A DNA stretch of 64,000 nt from NCBI GenBank assembly GCA_964023205.1, contig OZ026850.1, positions 8,629,770 through 8,693,769 of the forward strand. The letters are read 5' to 3'. The notes under the pieces were generated by a model. The model did no database searches and was not told the DNA's origin. It saw only the letters and a program-made list of their open reading frames with translations. Position numbers and translations under genes: made by a program. The stretch is from Lutraria lutraria (lineage: Eukaryota > Mollusca > Bivalvia > Venerida > Mactridae). This document shows, piece by piece, positions 1 through 13,800 of the stretch; the stretch's first letter is position 1, and every line of letters starts with the position of its first letter.

Positions 1-1844
1 TGTCCAGGACAATCAATTTTTTATTCGGACAACCAAAATTTTGGTTTCATTAATAAATCAAAGCAAAAGCAGCTAAAATTTCTGTTTGGGGCAACCACAT
101 TTCAAACCTTAATTTCACAGACTGCTCAATGTAACTGTTAATAAATAATATTATTTTACGGTTTACCCCACCCACTGCACTGGTCATCTAAATTTAATCT
201 GACCATTCAGAAATCATTCAACAAACAGATTATATCACCCGATCAATAAATATGATTATCAAAGAGAACTTACCGTGGTTACAAACACTAATATCTTCAT
301 GTATTTATGTATAAATCACTGAAAAGTGGATGATAATTTCTAAAGATTTGTTGTTGTTGTAGTATGTAAAGCTATTTTCATTGCGATAGATTCAAAATAT
401 ATTTTTCCGTAATTATTTCGTTGATTTCAATCTTAGTTGTTTAACGTACTATACCATCATTAGAATTAATTATTTTAGTATGTTTAGGTACTATGTATCT
501 TCTTTTTACTTTAAAAGAAACGTTAATTCAAATATACCGATCATGATTCTTGAAATTAACGCGCGCGCGCCGAATTGGTCCAACATTGGCAACAACATTA
601 GTTTTAAAGCTTTTGGTGGATTTCGAGTGATAAATGAAAACATATCTGCCAGTGTCTGGTGTTTTACATTAATTCGTGGCCATTACGCACAAGGTAAGTA
701 TTTTTTTATTGTTTTGGCCACAAAATCTTGGTTTTAAAGAATGTCGGACGAAGCGTTCCACTACCGGAACGTAACAGGGCTAAGCGTACCAGTTCATTGG
801 TTTTGATAGACAAAGCATACCACATATGTATTATAGAAATATGAAACATCTAATTAAAAATGTATTAAATCAAGATGCGTTTTTATATAATTTCTGACGA
901 ATAAACAATATAAATATTTTTTTATAAAATCATAATAAGTGAGTGTTTAACAGTTTAAATAAGATAATCATAGAAACAAACAAATGTTGTTGTAACTAAC
1001 TAATAATATCTCTCTCTGTATTATTACAGTATAACATACATGTATGTGGTATGCTTTCACTAATTTTCAATGAGTCGATCCCATTAGACTAATAAAAAAT
1101 GCATTAATTGTAATAAATTTTAACCAGACAGCTGTTAACTTATGTTAAATTTGCCAAGGGCAAGGGGGGATTCAATACAGAAACAATCCTTGGGTAAGGT
1201 CAGTTCTGGAAGAAAACCGTATTTTATATGAAAATAAATGTTAGTGAGATAATGGCGCTTTGTAACAGCGCGTACTATAGGACTAGCAGGTAAAAAAAGC
1301 CTTGCAACAAAGACTTTTAAGTTAAAAGTTGCCATATCTATGACAGATTTTCTAATCGAATCGGCTTTTTTTCACAGGTAGGGGAAGGACTTTGAAACAT
1401 GTGACATTCAACAAAGGTGGATTGAAATTTAAGGTATATTTACTATTCTTTTGCTTTTCTTTTCTGGGCTAAAGTCAGGTAAAATGGTTAGTGTTACTGC
1501 TTTTGGAAAAATAAAATCTTAATTAATATAATTTCAGAAGAGTGTGACAGAATCTGTAGTCCAGGAGGATTTGGAGATCCGGGAGGAATTGAAGGCATAA
1601 AGGAATCCTAAACTGAGTTTCACCAACTTTACAATGGCGAAGTGGGCCACAAATGTTTGGATTGTTTAAATAATTAAATACTGTCACTTGTGTATAATTT
1701 GTTATATACTTACTACATACTAAAATAGTCACTTAAAAAAGACAAAAAAGTCAAGGTCGGTGTCATTCGTTTCTGGAGGAGGGATAATATAGAATATATT
1801 GTCTATGTGAATACATGTAATTTTAGACATTGTATTATATTTTC
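1..1844. other. Intergenic stretch, no gene recognised
   Basis: AT-rich sequence with only short open frames (85 codons at most) that match no family I know. No splice-consistent exon chain, RNA gene or clear repeat was found. A TGT/TTG microsatellite-like patch lies near 350 and a short alternating GC patch near 560. Confidence 0.5.
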
Positions 1845-4800
1845 TAGCTCACATGTCACAAAGTGACAGGGTGAGCTTTTAGAATCAGTCTCCATCCGGC
1901 GTCATGCGTCGTCAAACTTTATGTTGTAAACACACTAGGGGTCACATTTTTAGCCCATTTTTAGCAAAAATGGGTCAGAATGTTAATATGGACAAAATCT
2001 CGGCCGAGATCGATATTGGGCCATTTGGGGTCAAAAGCTAGGTCACCAGGGCCAAATAAGGGACAACTTTGTTAACACTTTAGAAGTCACTGTTTTGATT
2101 GGATCTTCATGAAACTTTGTCAGAATGTTCATTCCAATAATATGTAGGTCAAGTTTGATAATGGGTGATTTCCGTAGTAAAACTAGGTCACTAGGGCAAA
2201 TCGCTGGAAAACCTTGTGATCACTCTAGAAGTCACTATTTTGATTGGATCATCATGAAACCTTGTCAGAATGTTTGTCTTCATAATATCTTAAACGAGTT
2301 TGAACATGGGTCATCTTGGTTCAAAAACTATGTCGCTAGGTCAAATCTTATGAAAAACCATGTTAACACTATAGATTTCACAGTTATAATTGGATCTTCA
2401 CAAAACTTTGTCAAATTGTTTGTTTTAATGATATAAAGGTCAAGTACAAATATGGGTCATCTGGGTTCAATAACTAGGTCACCAGGTCAAATCTTAGGCA
2501 AACTTTGTTAACACTGTAGATGTCAGTTTTAATTGGATCTTCACCAAACCTTGTCAGAATGTTTGCCTCAATGATATGTGGGTCAAGGTGGAACATGGGT
2601 CAGCCAGGGTAAAAAACTGGGTCATCAGGTCAAATCTTAGGTAAAAATCTTGTAAAAGCTCTAAATGTCATGGTTTTAATTGGATCTTGGCCAAACCTTG
2701 TCAGATTGTTTGTCTTAATGATATTAAGGACAAGTTCAAATATGGGTCACCTAGGGTAAAAAAACTAGGTCACAAGGTCAAATCTTAGGAAAACCTTATT
2801 AACACTGTAGATGTCAAATTTTGATTGTCTCTTCACCAAACCTTGTCAGAATGTTTGTCTTAATGATATGTAAGACAAATTCGAAACAAGAGGGCCATGA
2901 TGGCCCTATAAATGCTCACCAGGAGAAAAGGTCATTTGGAGATTAACATTGTTGAAGTTTTCTATACGAGTCTAAGTAAGATCAAGTGACCCATCTGGGC
3001 CGTTTTTTATCCCATGGCCATTATATGAACAGATTTAAAAGAGGTCCATTAGACAAAGCTAGATACCAAATATCTTAGCTCTAGGCCTTGTGGTTTCGGA
3101 GAAAAATATTTTTTTAAATTTTCCTATATAAAATAGAATAAACCCCAGGGCATAGCTAATTTTGACCCCGGGGCCATAATTTGAACAAACTTGGTAGAGG
3201 TCCACTAGAAAATGCCACATACAAAATATCTTAGCTCTAGGCCTTGTGGTTTTGGAGAAGAAGATTTTTTAAATTTTCCTATATAAGTCTATATAAATCA
3301 AGTGACCCCCAGGGCGGGGCCAATTTTGACCCTAGGGCAATAATTTGAACAAACTTGGTAGAGGTACACTAGACAATGCTACATACCAAATATCTTAGCT
3401 CTTGGCCTTGTGGTTTCGGAGAAGAAGATTTTTTAAATTTTTCTATATAAAATAGAATAAACCCCAGGGCACGGCTAATTTTGACCCCGGGGCCATAATT
3501 TGAACAAACTTGGTAGAGGTCTACTAGACAATGCCACATACAAAATATCTTAGCTCTAGGCCTTGCGGTTTCGGAGAAGAAGATTTTTTAAATTTTCCTA
3601 TATAAGTCTGTATAAATCAAGTGACCCCCGGGGCGGGGCCAATTTTGACCCTAGGGCGATAATTTGAACAAACTTGGTGGAGGTCCACTGGACAATGCTA
3701 TATGCCAAATATCTTAGCTCTAGGCCTTGTGGTTTCGGAGAAGAAGATTTTTTAAATTTTCCTATATAAAATAGAATAAACCCCAGGGCACGGCTAATTT
3801 TGACCCCGGGGCCATAATTTGAACAAACTTGGTGGAGGTCCACTGGACAATGCCACATACAAAATATCTAAGCTCTAGGCCTTGCGGTTTCGGAGAAGAA
3901 GATTTTTTAAATTTTCCTATATAAGTCTATATAAATCGAGTGACCCCCGGGACGGGGCCAATTTTGACCCTAGGGCAATAATTTGAACAAACTTGGTAGA
4001 GGTCCACTAGACAATGCTACACACAAAATATCAAAGCTCTAGGCATTGTAGTTTTTGACAAGAAGATTTTTTAAATTTCCTAAATAAGTCTATGTAAAAT
4101 CAAGTTACCCCCGGGGCGGAGCCAATTTTGACCCTAGGGGAATTATTTGAACAAACTTTGTAGAGTTTTATTAGACAATGCTACATACCAAATATCTTAG
4201 CTCTATGCCCTGTGGTTTCAGACAAGAAGATTTTTTAAGTTTTTTCTATTTGTTGCCATAGCAACCAGAATTTTTAATGAAATTTAATTTTTTGAACAAC
4301 TTTGAAAGGGGACCACCCAAGGATCATTCCAGCCAAGTTTGGTTGCAATCGGCATAGCGGTGTAGGAGGAGATGTTGTTTTAAGTAAACATGGACGCCAC
4401 GTAATCGTAACGACGCACGACACACAATGGATGCAGGGCGATCACAAAAGCTCACCCTGAGCACATTCGTGCTCTGGTGAGCTTAAAAGGGCATCTGGGG
4501 TCAAAAACTAGGTCACGAGGTCAAATCTTAGGAAAACCTTGTCTATGTTGTAGTTTTCATGGTTTTGATTAGATCTTCACCAAATTTTGTCAGAATGTTT
4601 GTCTTAATGATATGTAAGACAAATTCGAAAAAAGGGCATCTGGGGTCAAAAACTAGGTCACGAGGTCAAATCTTAGGAAAACCTTGTCTATGTTGTAGTT
4701 TTCATGGTTTTGATTAGATCTTCACCAAATTTTGTCAGAATGTTTGTCTTATTGATATGTAAGACAAGTTCTAACATGGGTCAACTGGGGTAAAAAAACT

Positions 4801-4882
4801 AGGTCACCGGTTCAAAACAATGTTTTAATGAGTGAGCAGTGATTGACATGTGAGTGATATAGGGCCATCTTGGCCCTCTTGT
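1845..4882 (-). mobile_element. 'gagggcc' family repeat, type B, interrupted by a type A copy
   Basis: Non-coding interspersed element. One end is a small palindrome (tagctcacatgtcacaaagtgacagggtgagctt region, 1845-1880); the other end reads 'gggccatcttggccctctt' near 4863. The body has degenerate repeats of about 100-180 bp built around 'aactaggtcac', 'gtcagaatgtttgtct' and 'ttgattggatcttca'. The same body, reverse-complemented, recurs at 29573-30134, 49072-49876, 50341-50950 and 58373-59470, which sets the boundaries. A type A element occupies 2886-4484, splitting the body. No transposase frame is visible, so it is presumably non-autonomous; its class is unknown to me. Confidence 0.6.
2886..4484 (+). 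mobile_element. 'gagggcc' family repeat, type A (nested in type B)
   Basis: Starts with 'acaagagggccatgatgg' and ends in a hairpin 'gctcaccctgagca...tgctctggtgagctt'. Inside are about seven tandem units of about 160 bp, each with 'ataatttgaacaaacttgg', 'tccactagacaatgc' and 'atatcttagctctagg'. Copies with the same ends and body lie at 28390-29555 and 57144-57864. The flanking type B sequence resumes on the other side, showing A inserted into B. No coding capacity is apparent. Confidence 0.6.
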
Positions 4883-5129
4883 TTACCTTTTTCTGAAAGT
4901 TTACTTCAAATTTGATTTAGACCTAAAGAAAATCTTAAAATGAACGAAAGGAATGGCAGCACTTATTGCCCTCAACAAACGAGAGTTGGTACTGCTTATG
5001 GTGCTATTGTTTTCTTGAAGTATCGATTAAAAACTATTGTTTTGAAACATGGATTACTCGTTTACCATGTTAAGATGACTCAGTAGGGAAAGTAGGGTAC
5101 ATAACTATTGTTTTGCTTGAATTATTAAT

Positions 5130-5352
5130 CAGGTGAGCTAAAAAGCCGATACCTGGAGTGGATGGAACGATTTCCAACTGAGCCTATGGCAGGGTTCATT
5201 AGCTCCAATGCACCCAGTCGAAGCTAATACTGCTGTGAACAATACCCAGTTAGGAAATCACCCAGCACTGAATGTCAGCAACTGTGACGACTGTGAATTG
5301 AACTCGCATTGCTGGCACCAAAGTGCAACCAACTTACCACTGAGCTTTTAAC
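5130..5352 (-). mobile_element. tRNA-derived SINE
   Basis: Read on the minus strand from about 5350, the sequence carries an A-box-like 'gctcagtggtaagttgg' and, about 35 bp on, a B-box-like 'gagttcaattc'. That is the layout of a tRNA-derived SINE head, with a unique body running towards 5130. It is not a tRNA gene: the arms do not pair well enough and the unit is much longer than a tRNA. Confidence 0.45.
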
Positions 5353-5433
5353 AGAAGGTTTTGGTTTGGTTGTGGTTTGGTTGTTTCACAACGTTGTGCC
5401 ACAACATTGACACGACTCCACACTTTAACATTC

Positions 5434-5566
5434 TCACAACGTTATTCCAAACGTTGTCACAACGTAATGCAAAACGTTGTCACAACGTAATGCAAAACGT
5501 TGTCACAACGTAATGCAAAACGTTGTCACAACGTAATGCAAAACGTTGTCACAACGTTACTGTGTT
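5434..5566. repeat. 23-bp tandem repeat with palindromic core
   Basis: About five near-perfect units of 'acgttgtcacaacgtaatgc' plus aaa. The core acgttgt-c-acaacgt is an inverted repeat, so each unit can form a small hairpin. Degenerate units extend left to about 5384. Confidence 0.8.
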
Positions 5567-6648
5567 TGCTGGGGGCCATATTGTTTGTTACAATTTTATA
5601 CTAATCGTGACGAATATTTCACTGTGATATCGGGTATGATAAGTTGATACATGTACGTACTTGGTGATCTGTATGAAATTATTTGCATTTCAGAGTCTTT
5701 CAAAATTTAAAAACGGATTCAAACACAATTAAACAAAGCTAACTAGAATATGATGATTTAGTGAAAAAATGTTCCAAACATTACGTCTTCGATTCTTTTT
5801 AATTGTTTTAGAATGTGACGATAGCGATGCCTAGTCGATTGTTAGTGAAGTGAGAATGACATATTATTGTGTCGGATTTTGTTCTGCATAATCCATAAAT
5901 GCGCGGGTATTTTATTTTATTTAACAAGAATATTTTTTAATTTGTTAACTCATATACATTCATAAAACAAGAATAAATAATAAACGTGTTTGTTATTCAT
6001 TTTATTTTATTTTTAACATCACTCACGTCACGTCATGTTTGCATACAAGAGTTAACTCCCTTGCAATATACGGACAGTATGGAATTAATCGTTTCCAACC
6101 AATACATCATACTGAAATGGATTATTTGAAACCATGGATTATCCGAATGATTTTTCAGGGCCCAACAACATTCGAATAATCAGGGTTTTACTGTACATAC
6201 AAATTATTAATGTTTGACGCCAGGTTAGCTCTTATAGTATCCGATTGTTTCCGATAAGAAATTTAAACATAACACAACACAAAATATATTTATAACCATT
6301 TATCAGGCTTTGTTTGATAATACTCACACAGCATTTTTACTCTTTATTTATTTACTTTTTCCTAAAAATAGAATTCACAGAAATAGACATTTTAATTTAT
6401 TTTTCACTCGCTTGGACCAATTTTTTTCTTAAAAGATCTGTAGAACCCAAATTTATTTTGTTGTACTTATGCATAACTTCAGTTCATTACACAGCAGCTG
6501 GCAATATGTTTGTAGTAACTATTATACTAAGTATAAAATTGTAACACAAAATTAATGTTGATGTTTATATGAGTTTTTTTCAAAATGAATGCAGTGATCA
6601 TAGTTGTAATTTTAAACAGTTACTGAGTCATAGAATATAAAAACACTG
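5567..6648. other. Intergenic stretch, possible transposon end
   Basis: No gene. The segment around 6090-6196 ('attatccgaatgatt' and 'cgaataatcagggttttact') resembles one terminus of a pogo/Tigger-like element, but I could not find the matching left end. Confidence 0.3.
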
Positions 6649-7173
6649 TTATATAAATATCACATCCCACATAGGGTGATAGAATGTGATGTTCACCCGA
6701 GACAAGTAGTGTCGACCGAGGCGTTAGCCGAGGTTGACATTACTTTGTCTCGGGTGAACATTATGTTCTATCACCCTATGTGGGATGTGATATTTATTTT
6801 ATTATACCAAACAAAACAATAATTAAGAAAGACACTAAATGCAACAAACATTGTAACAAATATAACGAAAACTATGATAGAAGCTTCTTTCTGACACCAT
6901 AGTTACTTTTGCTATCAAAATGTCTACTGCAAAATTGGATGTCAAACTACAATTATATTCTACTAAGTGCCTAAAGTGTCTAGACAAGGATAGTATTCGA
7001 TACGACAGAAATTGAATAAAACCCGACACCCGGAAATATCCCATTAGCGCGTGAGGGCAGTTTCGTTATGGCAAGCGGGCCGAAATGTAATGTCAGAGGG
7101 TAACATTACGGATTGTCACCCTCTGACGTCACATAAGACTGTAGAGTAAATAAGTCACGTGAGGTATAATAAA
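6649..7173. mobile_element. Foldback/MITE-like element, copy 1
   Basis: The first 150 bp form a long inverted repeat (arms about 6653-6700 and 6750-6800 around 'gaggcgttagccgagg'). A second smaller inverted repeat lies at about 7085-7130 ('cagagggtaaca' / 'tgtcaccctctg'). The end 'ggtataataa' mirrors the internal 'ttattatacc' at 6799. A second copy lies at 9561-10103 with the same order of parts. No coding sequence. Confidence 0.65.
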
Positions 7174-9560
7174 AAGTAATATTGTATTTACATCCTGCAT
7201 GTTAAGTTCAGTTTATATACAATGTTATATGAATTTCTGACTACTTCATTCTTATGTATGTAAAATGATTATAGATTTTCTTCCTCTTTTTATTATTGCT
7301 GACCTTGATGTTTATAATGTATGATAATTTACATTGTATGACTTTGTACTATTTACACAAATACATTCTGTTCTGTTTTGTTAACGGGGAGAGCCATAAC
7401 TAAGTTATTTAAGATATGCTCATACTGATGCAGTGATTCAGATATTAGCTTCATCCCTCATATTGGTCAGAAGGCTACTATTATTTATTTCATTTCAAAA
7501 TTAAAATTTGCATACTTGTTGGCACATGCAGGCAGACATATGTCCATTACAAATGACAATGGTATTGTATCTAACTGATCATTTAGAGTTCACGCTTCAA
7601 TGTCAAAGTCATGTACAAAATGTATACATTTTAAATGCAATCATAACTTCACTTTTTCTTGATAGACACAAGTAATGGTCAGTAAGTGACTGTTGATAGT
7701 ACCAGGATGAAGTTTATACATCAAGTATCATTGATTATACTCCAGTATTAATTGTTTATTATTTTCAGACAAAGCAGAGACGTATAATACATTATAGTCT
7801 CTGCACAAAGTGAGGATTAAAGCTAGGAAAACTAACTCTGACCAGAGACAGATAACATATAAATCTATGTCGCTGCTCAGACCAGCTCAGACCAAAACAC
7901 AAATCTATCATTGTATGATTCATGTCAAGATGAAATAACATTGTATGCATGCCTTTTAATGACAATTAACATAAAAGTATAATTGAAGATTAATTGTCAG
8001 TTAGCTAAATGTGTACTTCAGAGACCTGTAGGTTAAGAGTACATGTATCTAGTTATTGAGCAATGAAGAAGATTTTGTTGAAACAATGTTTCACTAACCA
8101 CTGAGTGCCCCCAGCGACAAGGAGACCAAACCGTGACTAGCTACACGCCTGATACAGTACAGTACGATAACCATATCTGGTTTTGAAGCTGACATGAATT
8201 GTCGGATTTCTAACATTGACATGTCGTATATTCACGTACATCATCAGTTAATCAGTATTCATCAGTCACAGCTGCGCAAATCGATTTATGTACAAAATAT
8301 GAATTATTTGAAAAATTCATATGAACTGTTAAAATAAATGGAACTATACGATACATTGAAAACGTATGAATAACCTCAGTGAGGTCCTCACTGTTCAATA
8401 GCAGCAATTAGACGATCCATATATAAACAAAACGAATATAAACACGTACCTCGTCATAGCCTGTAAGTTGTCTTTAAACTACTGTACTCCATATGAGAGA
8501 TCAGTTGTTCACAAACCATTTAGTATGTATGTATATATGTGTACATAAACAGTTTGTACACATCGGTAAAACGAGACAAGTGCAGGACGTATTTTTACTA
8601 TATTTAGACATATTTACCCCGCTGTAATAATATGCCTCTCTAGTTATCTCCCTTTGAATTTTACCCCCCCCCCCCCCCTGATCACTCAAGTGCGGCAGAA
8701 TATGTTTGTATGATAAGGGAGGCATCTTAATTTTGCGTTATATAGCATCCCTGATTTGGGCAAGGACTTGTATATAAGTCCTTGATTTGGGCAAAGACCT
8801 ATACATGTATGTATAGGTCTTTGATTTGGGTCACTCAAATTTGAAATACCCCGGCTCTGTACGTGAAGCTGACACAAATATATATAATGTGTTCTGAATG
8901 CACACTTGTACCAAAAATAGATATCTATGTCTCTGGTTTTACATTATGTTTGTAACTTTTGTTTATTCTTGAATTGAGGGAAACGTTTTGATATATCTCT
9001 GCTAATTGTTCTATAAACCACCAAATAAGGCATTAAAACACATAAATCAGAAACTCAGTAGTATACATATAAACATCTGGACATAATGCATGGTAACAAA
9101 GACCTATATTATACCATTACCGTCCTTGTACGATTCTTTATTATGTAGAAGCCGGGTCGTATACGTAACCACTGTATGTCTACAAATTACACTATTGTGC
9201 CTAAAGTTGAGCATACTTGCTCATGCGTAATTCAGTCAATTTATTAATTCAGTAGATAACGAATAACGGGTAGTTAATTTTCATTTGTTACGTATACAAT
9301 GTACAAGATATCTACATTGTATATAGGAAATGTGGATTATAATGGTTTCCATGGATACTTAGCTCGCGAGTATTAAACTTAAACATGTCATGATGTTAAT
9401 TAAGATTGTATTATCTGAGAATATATCACATACAAATTACACTTTTAACGACATTTATAGTTGACAATGTAATTTGAAAAACAATAATGTAGAAGATTTA
9501 AATATTAATATTCAGTTTGCGAATTTATTGTTAAGATTGAAGTTTTAATTACATGTAATA
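7174..9560. other. Intergenic stretch, no gene recognised
   Basis: AT-rich and non-coding as far as I can see. It contains a poly-C run near 8664 and two adjacent perfect short hairpins at about 8763-8825 ('aggacttgtatataagtcct' and 'aagacctatacatgta...'), separated by the direct repeat 'tgatttgggca'. Confidence 0.45.
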
Positions 9561-10103
9561 TTATATAAATATCACATCCCACATATAGGGTGATAGAACG
9601 TAATGTTCACCCGAGACAAGTAATGCTGACCGAGGCGTTAGCCGAGGTTGACATTACTTTGTCAAGGGTGAACATTACGTTCTATCACCCTATGTGGGTT
9701 GTGATATTTATTTTATTATACCGAACAAAACAATAATTAAGAAAGACAAGAATGCAACAAACATGCTAACAATTATATGGCTCTTTTCGTACTGGTTGAG
9801 TCAAAACACTAAGTATTCTTCGGATATTGAAACAAAGCATCGTTATTTTCGCTGTCAAATTATCTTCTGCTGAACGGAATTTCAAATTATGAGTGGATTT
9901 TGATAATCGCCCATAAAAGCGTCTAGGATATAGAACAGATTGATTAAACACGGCACCCGGTAATATCGCGTCAGCGCGTCAGAGGGCAGTTTCGTTATGG
10001 CAAGCGGGCCGAAATGTAATGTCACAGGGTAACATTACGGATTGTCACCCTCTGACGTCACATAAGAGTATATAGTAAACAAGTCACGTGAGGTATAATA
10101 AAC
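9561..10103. mobile_element. Foldback/MITE-like element, copy 2
   Basis: Same architecture as the copy at 6649-7173: left inverted repeat around 'gaggcgttagccgagg', AT-rich middle, right inverted repeat 'cagggtaacattacgg...ccctctga', and terminal 'ggtataata'. The middle is diverged, so the copies are not a recent duplication. Confidence 0.65.
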
Positions 10104-10687
10104 TCAATTGTAACATGCAATGCCTCAGTCTACACATCTGAACTGCCGTACATCTATACTAAAAGTTGGGTAATGACCTTCATAGTTAAGTTTTCTCTAC
10201 AAGAAAGAAAACTTCTAGCCTAATGATCACTGATATATAAGTACTGTTTAAGATTACGTATAATTCTGGCTTCATTACGACTTCCGTTTACACTTGGTCT
10301 TCTCAAGGCTCTTTATTTTATGCCACGTCGAGCAGAATTTTCCACCTTAGCTCGCAAGTCCATTCCTGTACTTTGTGCAAAGGAATTAAATGGAATACGT
10401 GAGCATCCTGGTTTTTCAAAATCAATTTGTTGCCCAGACATAAATTCTGAACGTATTGCTTTTATCGGATTAATTAAAGTTTTGGATAACTTGGTGGACC
10501 GTGTTGTGTGTAAATGAGATCTCTGGTATGTACCCTACTATCAATCAGACCTACTAATTCAAATTTTCACAAATGAAAAGCATTAACTTATACATTTAGC
10601 ACTAACGCCTACTAAAATTTTGTTAAACTGTATGCGAAAAAGACAAAACACTTTTGGGTGATTAAATTCCAGTTGAAGTGTCCAAGA
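10104..10687 (+). other. 5' flank of the FAM20C-like gene
   Basis: Region between the foldback element and the start codon at 10688. It presumably holds the promoter and 5' UTR, but I see no convincing TATA box, initiator or upstream coding exon. The reading frame of the first exon is closed by a stop at 10613-10615. Confidence 0.3.
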
Positions 10688-10837
10688 ATGAAATACAAAT
10701 CCCGTATTGTTGTTAGTGGTGTTACCATGGTGATACTGTTGATGACTGGAGTAATATTTCTTGATATTACATCAAACAATGTACAGTATACACGTGATGG
10801 GCTGCATTCAGAGAAGGACAGCATTCATCTAATTACG
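10688..10837 (+). CDS. FAM20C: FAM20C-like exon 1 (signal anchor)
   Basis: Codes residues 1-50. ATG 10688 is the first ATG after an in-frame stop at 10613. Short basic start (MKYKSR), then a hydrophobic segment ending at about residue 23, then a polar lumenal stem. The donor 'acg|gtaatt' is phase 0. The last ten or so exon bases (tctaattacg) are part of the repeat unit that fills intron 1. Confidence 0.8.
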
Positions 10838-13800
10838 GTAATTATTTAGCATTGTAAACACATGTCTTATTACGGTACTTATTGTAAATACATGTCGTAT
10901 ATTATGGTACTTATATTTAGCATTGTAAACACATGTCTTATTACGGTACTTATTGTAAATACATGTCGTATATTATGGTACTTATTTAGCATTGTAAACA
11001 CATGTCTTATTACACTACTTATTGTAAATACATGTCGTATATTATGGTACTTATTTAGCATTGTAAACACATGTCTTATTACAGTACTTATTGTAAATAC
11101 ATGTCGTATATTATGGTACTTATTAAGCATTGTAAACACATGTCTTATTACAGTACTTATTGTAAATACATGTCGTATATTATGGTACTTATTTAGCATT
11201 GTAAACACATGTCTTATTACGGTACTTATTGTAAATACATGTCGTATATTATGATACTTATTTAGCATTGTAAACACATGTCTTATTACAGTACTTATTG
11301 TAAATACATGTCGTATTACGGTAATTATTTAGCATTGTAAACACATGTCAAGTATTACGGTAATTATTTAGCATTGTAAACACATGTCTAATTACGGTAC
11401 TTATTGTAAATACATGTCGTATATTATGGTACTTATTTAGCATTGTAAACACATGTCTTATTACGGTACTTATTGTAAACACATGTCGTATATTATGGTA
11501 CTTATTTAGCATTGTAAACACATGTCTTATTACAGTACTTATTGTAAATACATGTCGTATATTATGGTACTTATTTAGCATTGTAAACACATGTCTTATT
11601 ACAGTACTTATTGTAAATACATGTCGTATATTATGATACTTATTTAGCATTGTAAACACATGTCTTATTACGGTACTTATTGTAAATACATGTCGTATAT
11701 TATGATACTTATTTAGCATTGTAAACACATGTCTTATTACAGTACTTATTGTAAATACATGTCGTATTACGGTAATTATTTAGCATTGTAAACACATGTC
11801 AAGTATTACGGTAATTATTTAGCATTGTAAACACATGTCTAATTACGGTACTTATTGTAAATACATGTCGTATATTATGGTACTTATTTAGCATTGTAAA
11901 CACATGTCTTATTACGGTACTTATTGTAAACACATGTCAAGTATTACGGTAATTATTTAGCATTGTAAACACATGTCTAATTACGGTACTTATTGTAAAT
12001 ACATGTCGTATATTATGGTACTTATTTAGCATTGTAAACACATGTCTTATTACAGTACTTATTGTAAATACATGTCGTATATTATGATACTTATTTAGCA
12101 TTGTAAACACATGTCTTATTACAGTACTTATTGTAAATACATGTCGTATATTATGGTACTTATTTAGCATTGTAAACACATGTCTTATTACGGTACTTAT
12201 TGTAAATACATGTCGTATATTATGATACTTATTTAGCATTGTAAACACATGTCTTATTACGGTACTTATTGTAAATACATGTCGTATATTATGGTACTTA
12301 TTTAGCATTGTAAACACATGTCTTATTACAGTACTTATTGTAAATACATGTCGTATTACGGTAATTATTTAGCATTGTAAACACATGTCAAGTTTTACGG
12401 TAATTATTTAGCATTGTAAACACATGTCTAATTACGGAATGTAAACACATTTCTTATTACAGTAATTATTTAGCATTGTAAACACATATCCCAGAGGATC
12501 CAGGTTCGAATCCTGATCACGGCAGGTCATACCCTTCTATGAAAATTTGTCTGAAATGTCAATCTTCCTCGATGTGGAGAAATTACTGAATCCTTGTGGA
12601 AGTGTAATTAAATCAGCCCTGTCCAGGAAAAAATTGATTCTGCGAACTGGCCGCCATATACAGCTGAAATATCATAATTATGAAAACAACATTAAACGCA
12701 CTGAAAAGTCGTGCTGTTAACTCAATAAGTTATTATTCATTCATGTATTATCAACATAAAGCATAATGTATTTCATTTTTTCAGGACCGCATAGAAATAC
12801 GACATGTTGATGACGAAAATAAGGATAAACTGGTAATGAGAACAGAGCACCATGAAACTAAAGCAGAAAATATATCAGACACCCTACAAAGACTCGTGAT
12901 ACTTGAGAAAGACACCAATGTTTCTATAGCCAGATCATACTCTAACAATATACACATGACGATAACCCCGAAACATAAGAGAACGTTGATGTTTAACGAG
13001 AACGTTGAAAGGTAAAATATTGGAATTAGTGATCTTACTTCTTCAAGGTTGATTAACTCACGTTTGTTTTTTGTCGAGCCTGCTTGTGGTCGACTGGACG
13101 TTAGTTAGTTAGTCCGGATTTTGCTTGTCCGGGCTGTATTTCCCTTATGTATTGATATATAGGAATATATCTTGGCATATTTCTTAATATAAACACCACG
13201 AGACGGAGTGTTGCACCCAAGACCATATAGGTCCAAGGTCAAGGTCATACTTTGAGGTCGAATGTGTTTTCTTCTCTGGACTGTACTTCAGTCTGTATGA
13301 ATTGAAGGATTTTGAAATAACTAGTCATAAACATTTACTTCAATGAGACGACGTGTCCTGTGTAACATATGTCAAAGGTCAAGATCACACTTTCATGTCA
13401 AATGTATTTTCCTTGTCTCATTGAAAATTATATTTATAAACCATACATAAACGGAAGTGTTCGTCCAAAACTCACTGAATCTTATTGTTTGAATCACACG
13501 TGTGTTATTGTATTTGCTTATTAAAAAAAATCATTCATAAACAATTAAAACTTACAAAAATATTAGGGACATTGTAACATTTTACATCTCAGTTATACAA
13601 TGACTCGTGTTCATGTACTTGAAATAAATCAATACATAGATTCCAACGCATGGTATACATTCATAATAACTCTTTATTGTAATTACAATGTATAGCATAC
13701 ATTAAAGGCAGCTGTATATATACATGTATATGAACCGTATTTATACATGGATTCTGTGATAAAATTACCATAAATTATCAACTGATGGGGCTGTTTTATA

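Noticed and set aside
274..300. Minus-strand mini-exon MKILVFVTT followed by 'ccacg|gtaagt'.
   Set aside because: A start codon plus a good donor can occur by chance in nine codons. No next exon can be seen because the transcript would leave the window at base 1.
10862..12317. Open frames of 126-132 codons on both strands.
   Set aside because: They come from the 69-bp array, which has no stop in some frames; both strands are open and no protein family fits.
12490..12540. Possible tRNA gene because of a perfect B box.
   Set aside because: No acceptor-stem pairing, no A box and no anticodon arm; the upstream sequence is minisatellite.
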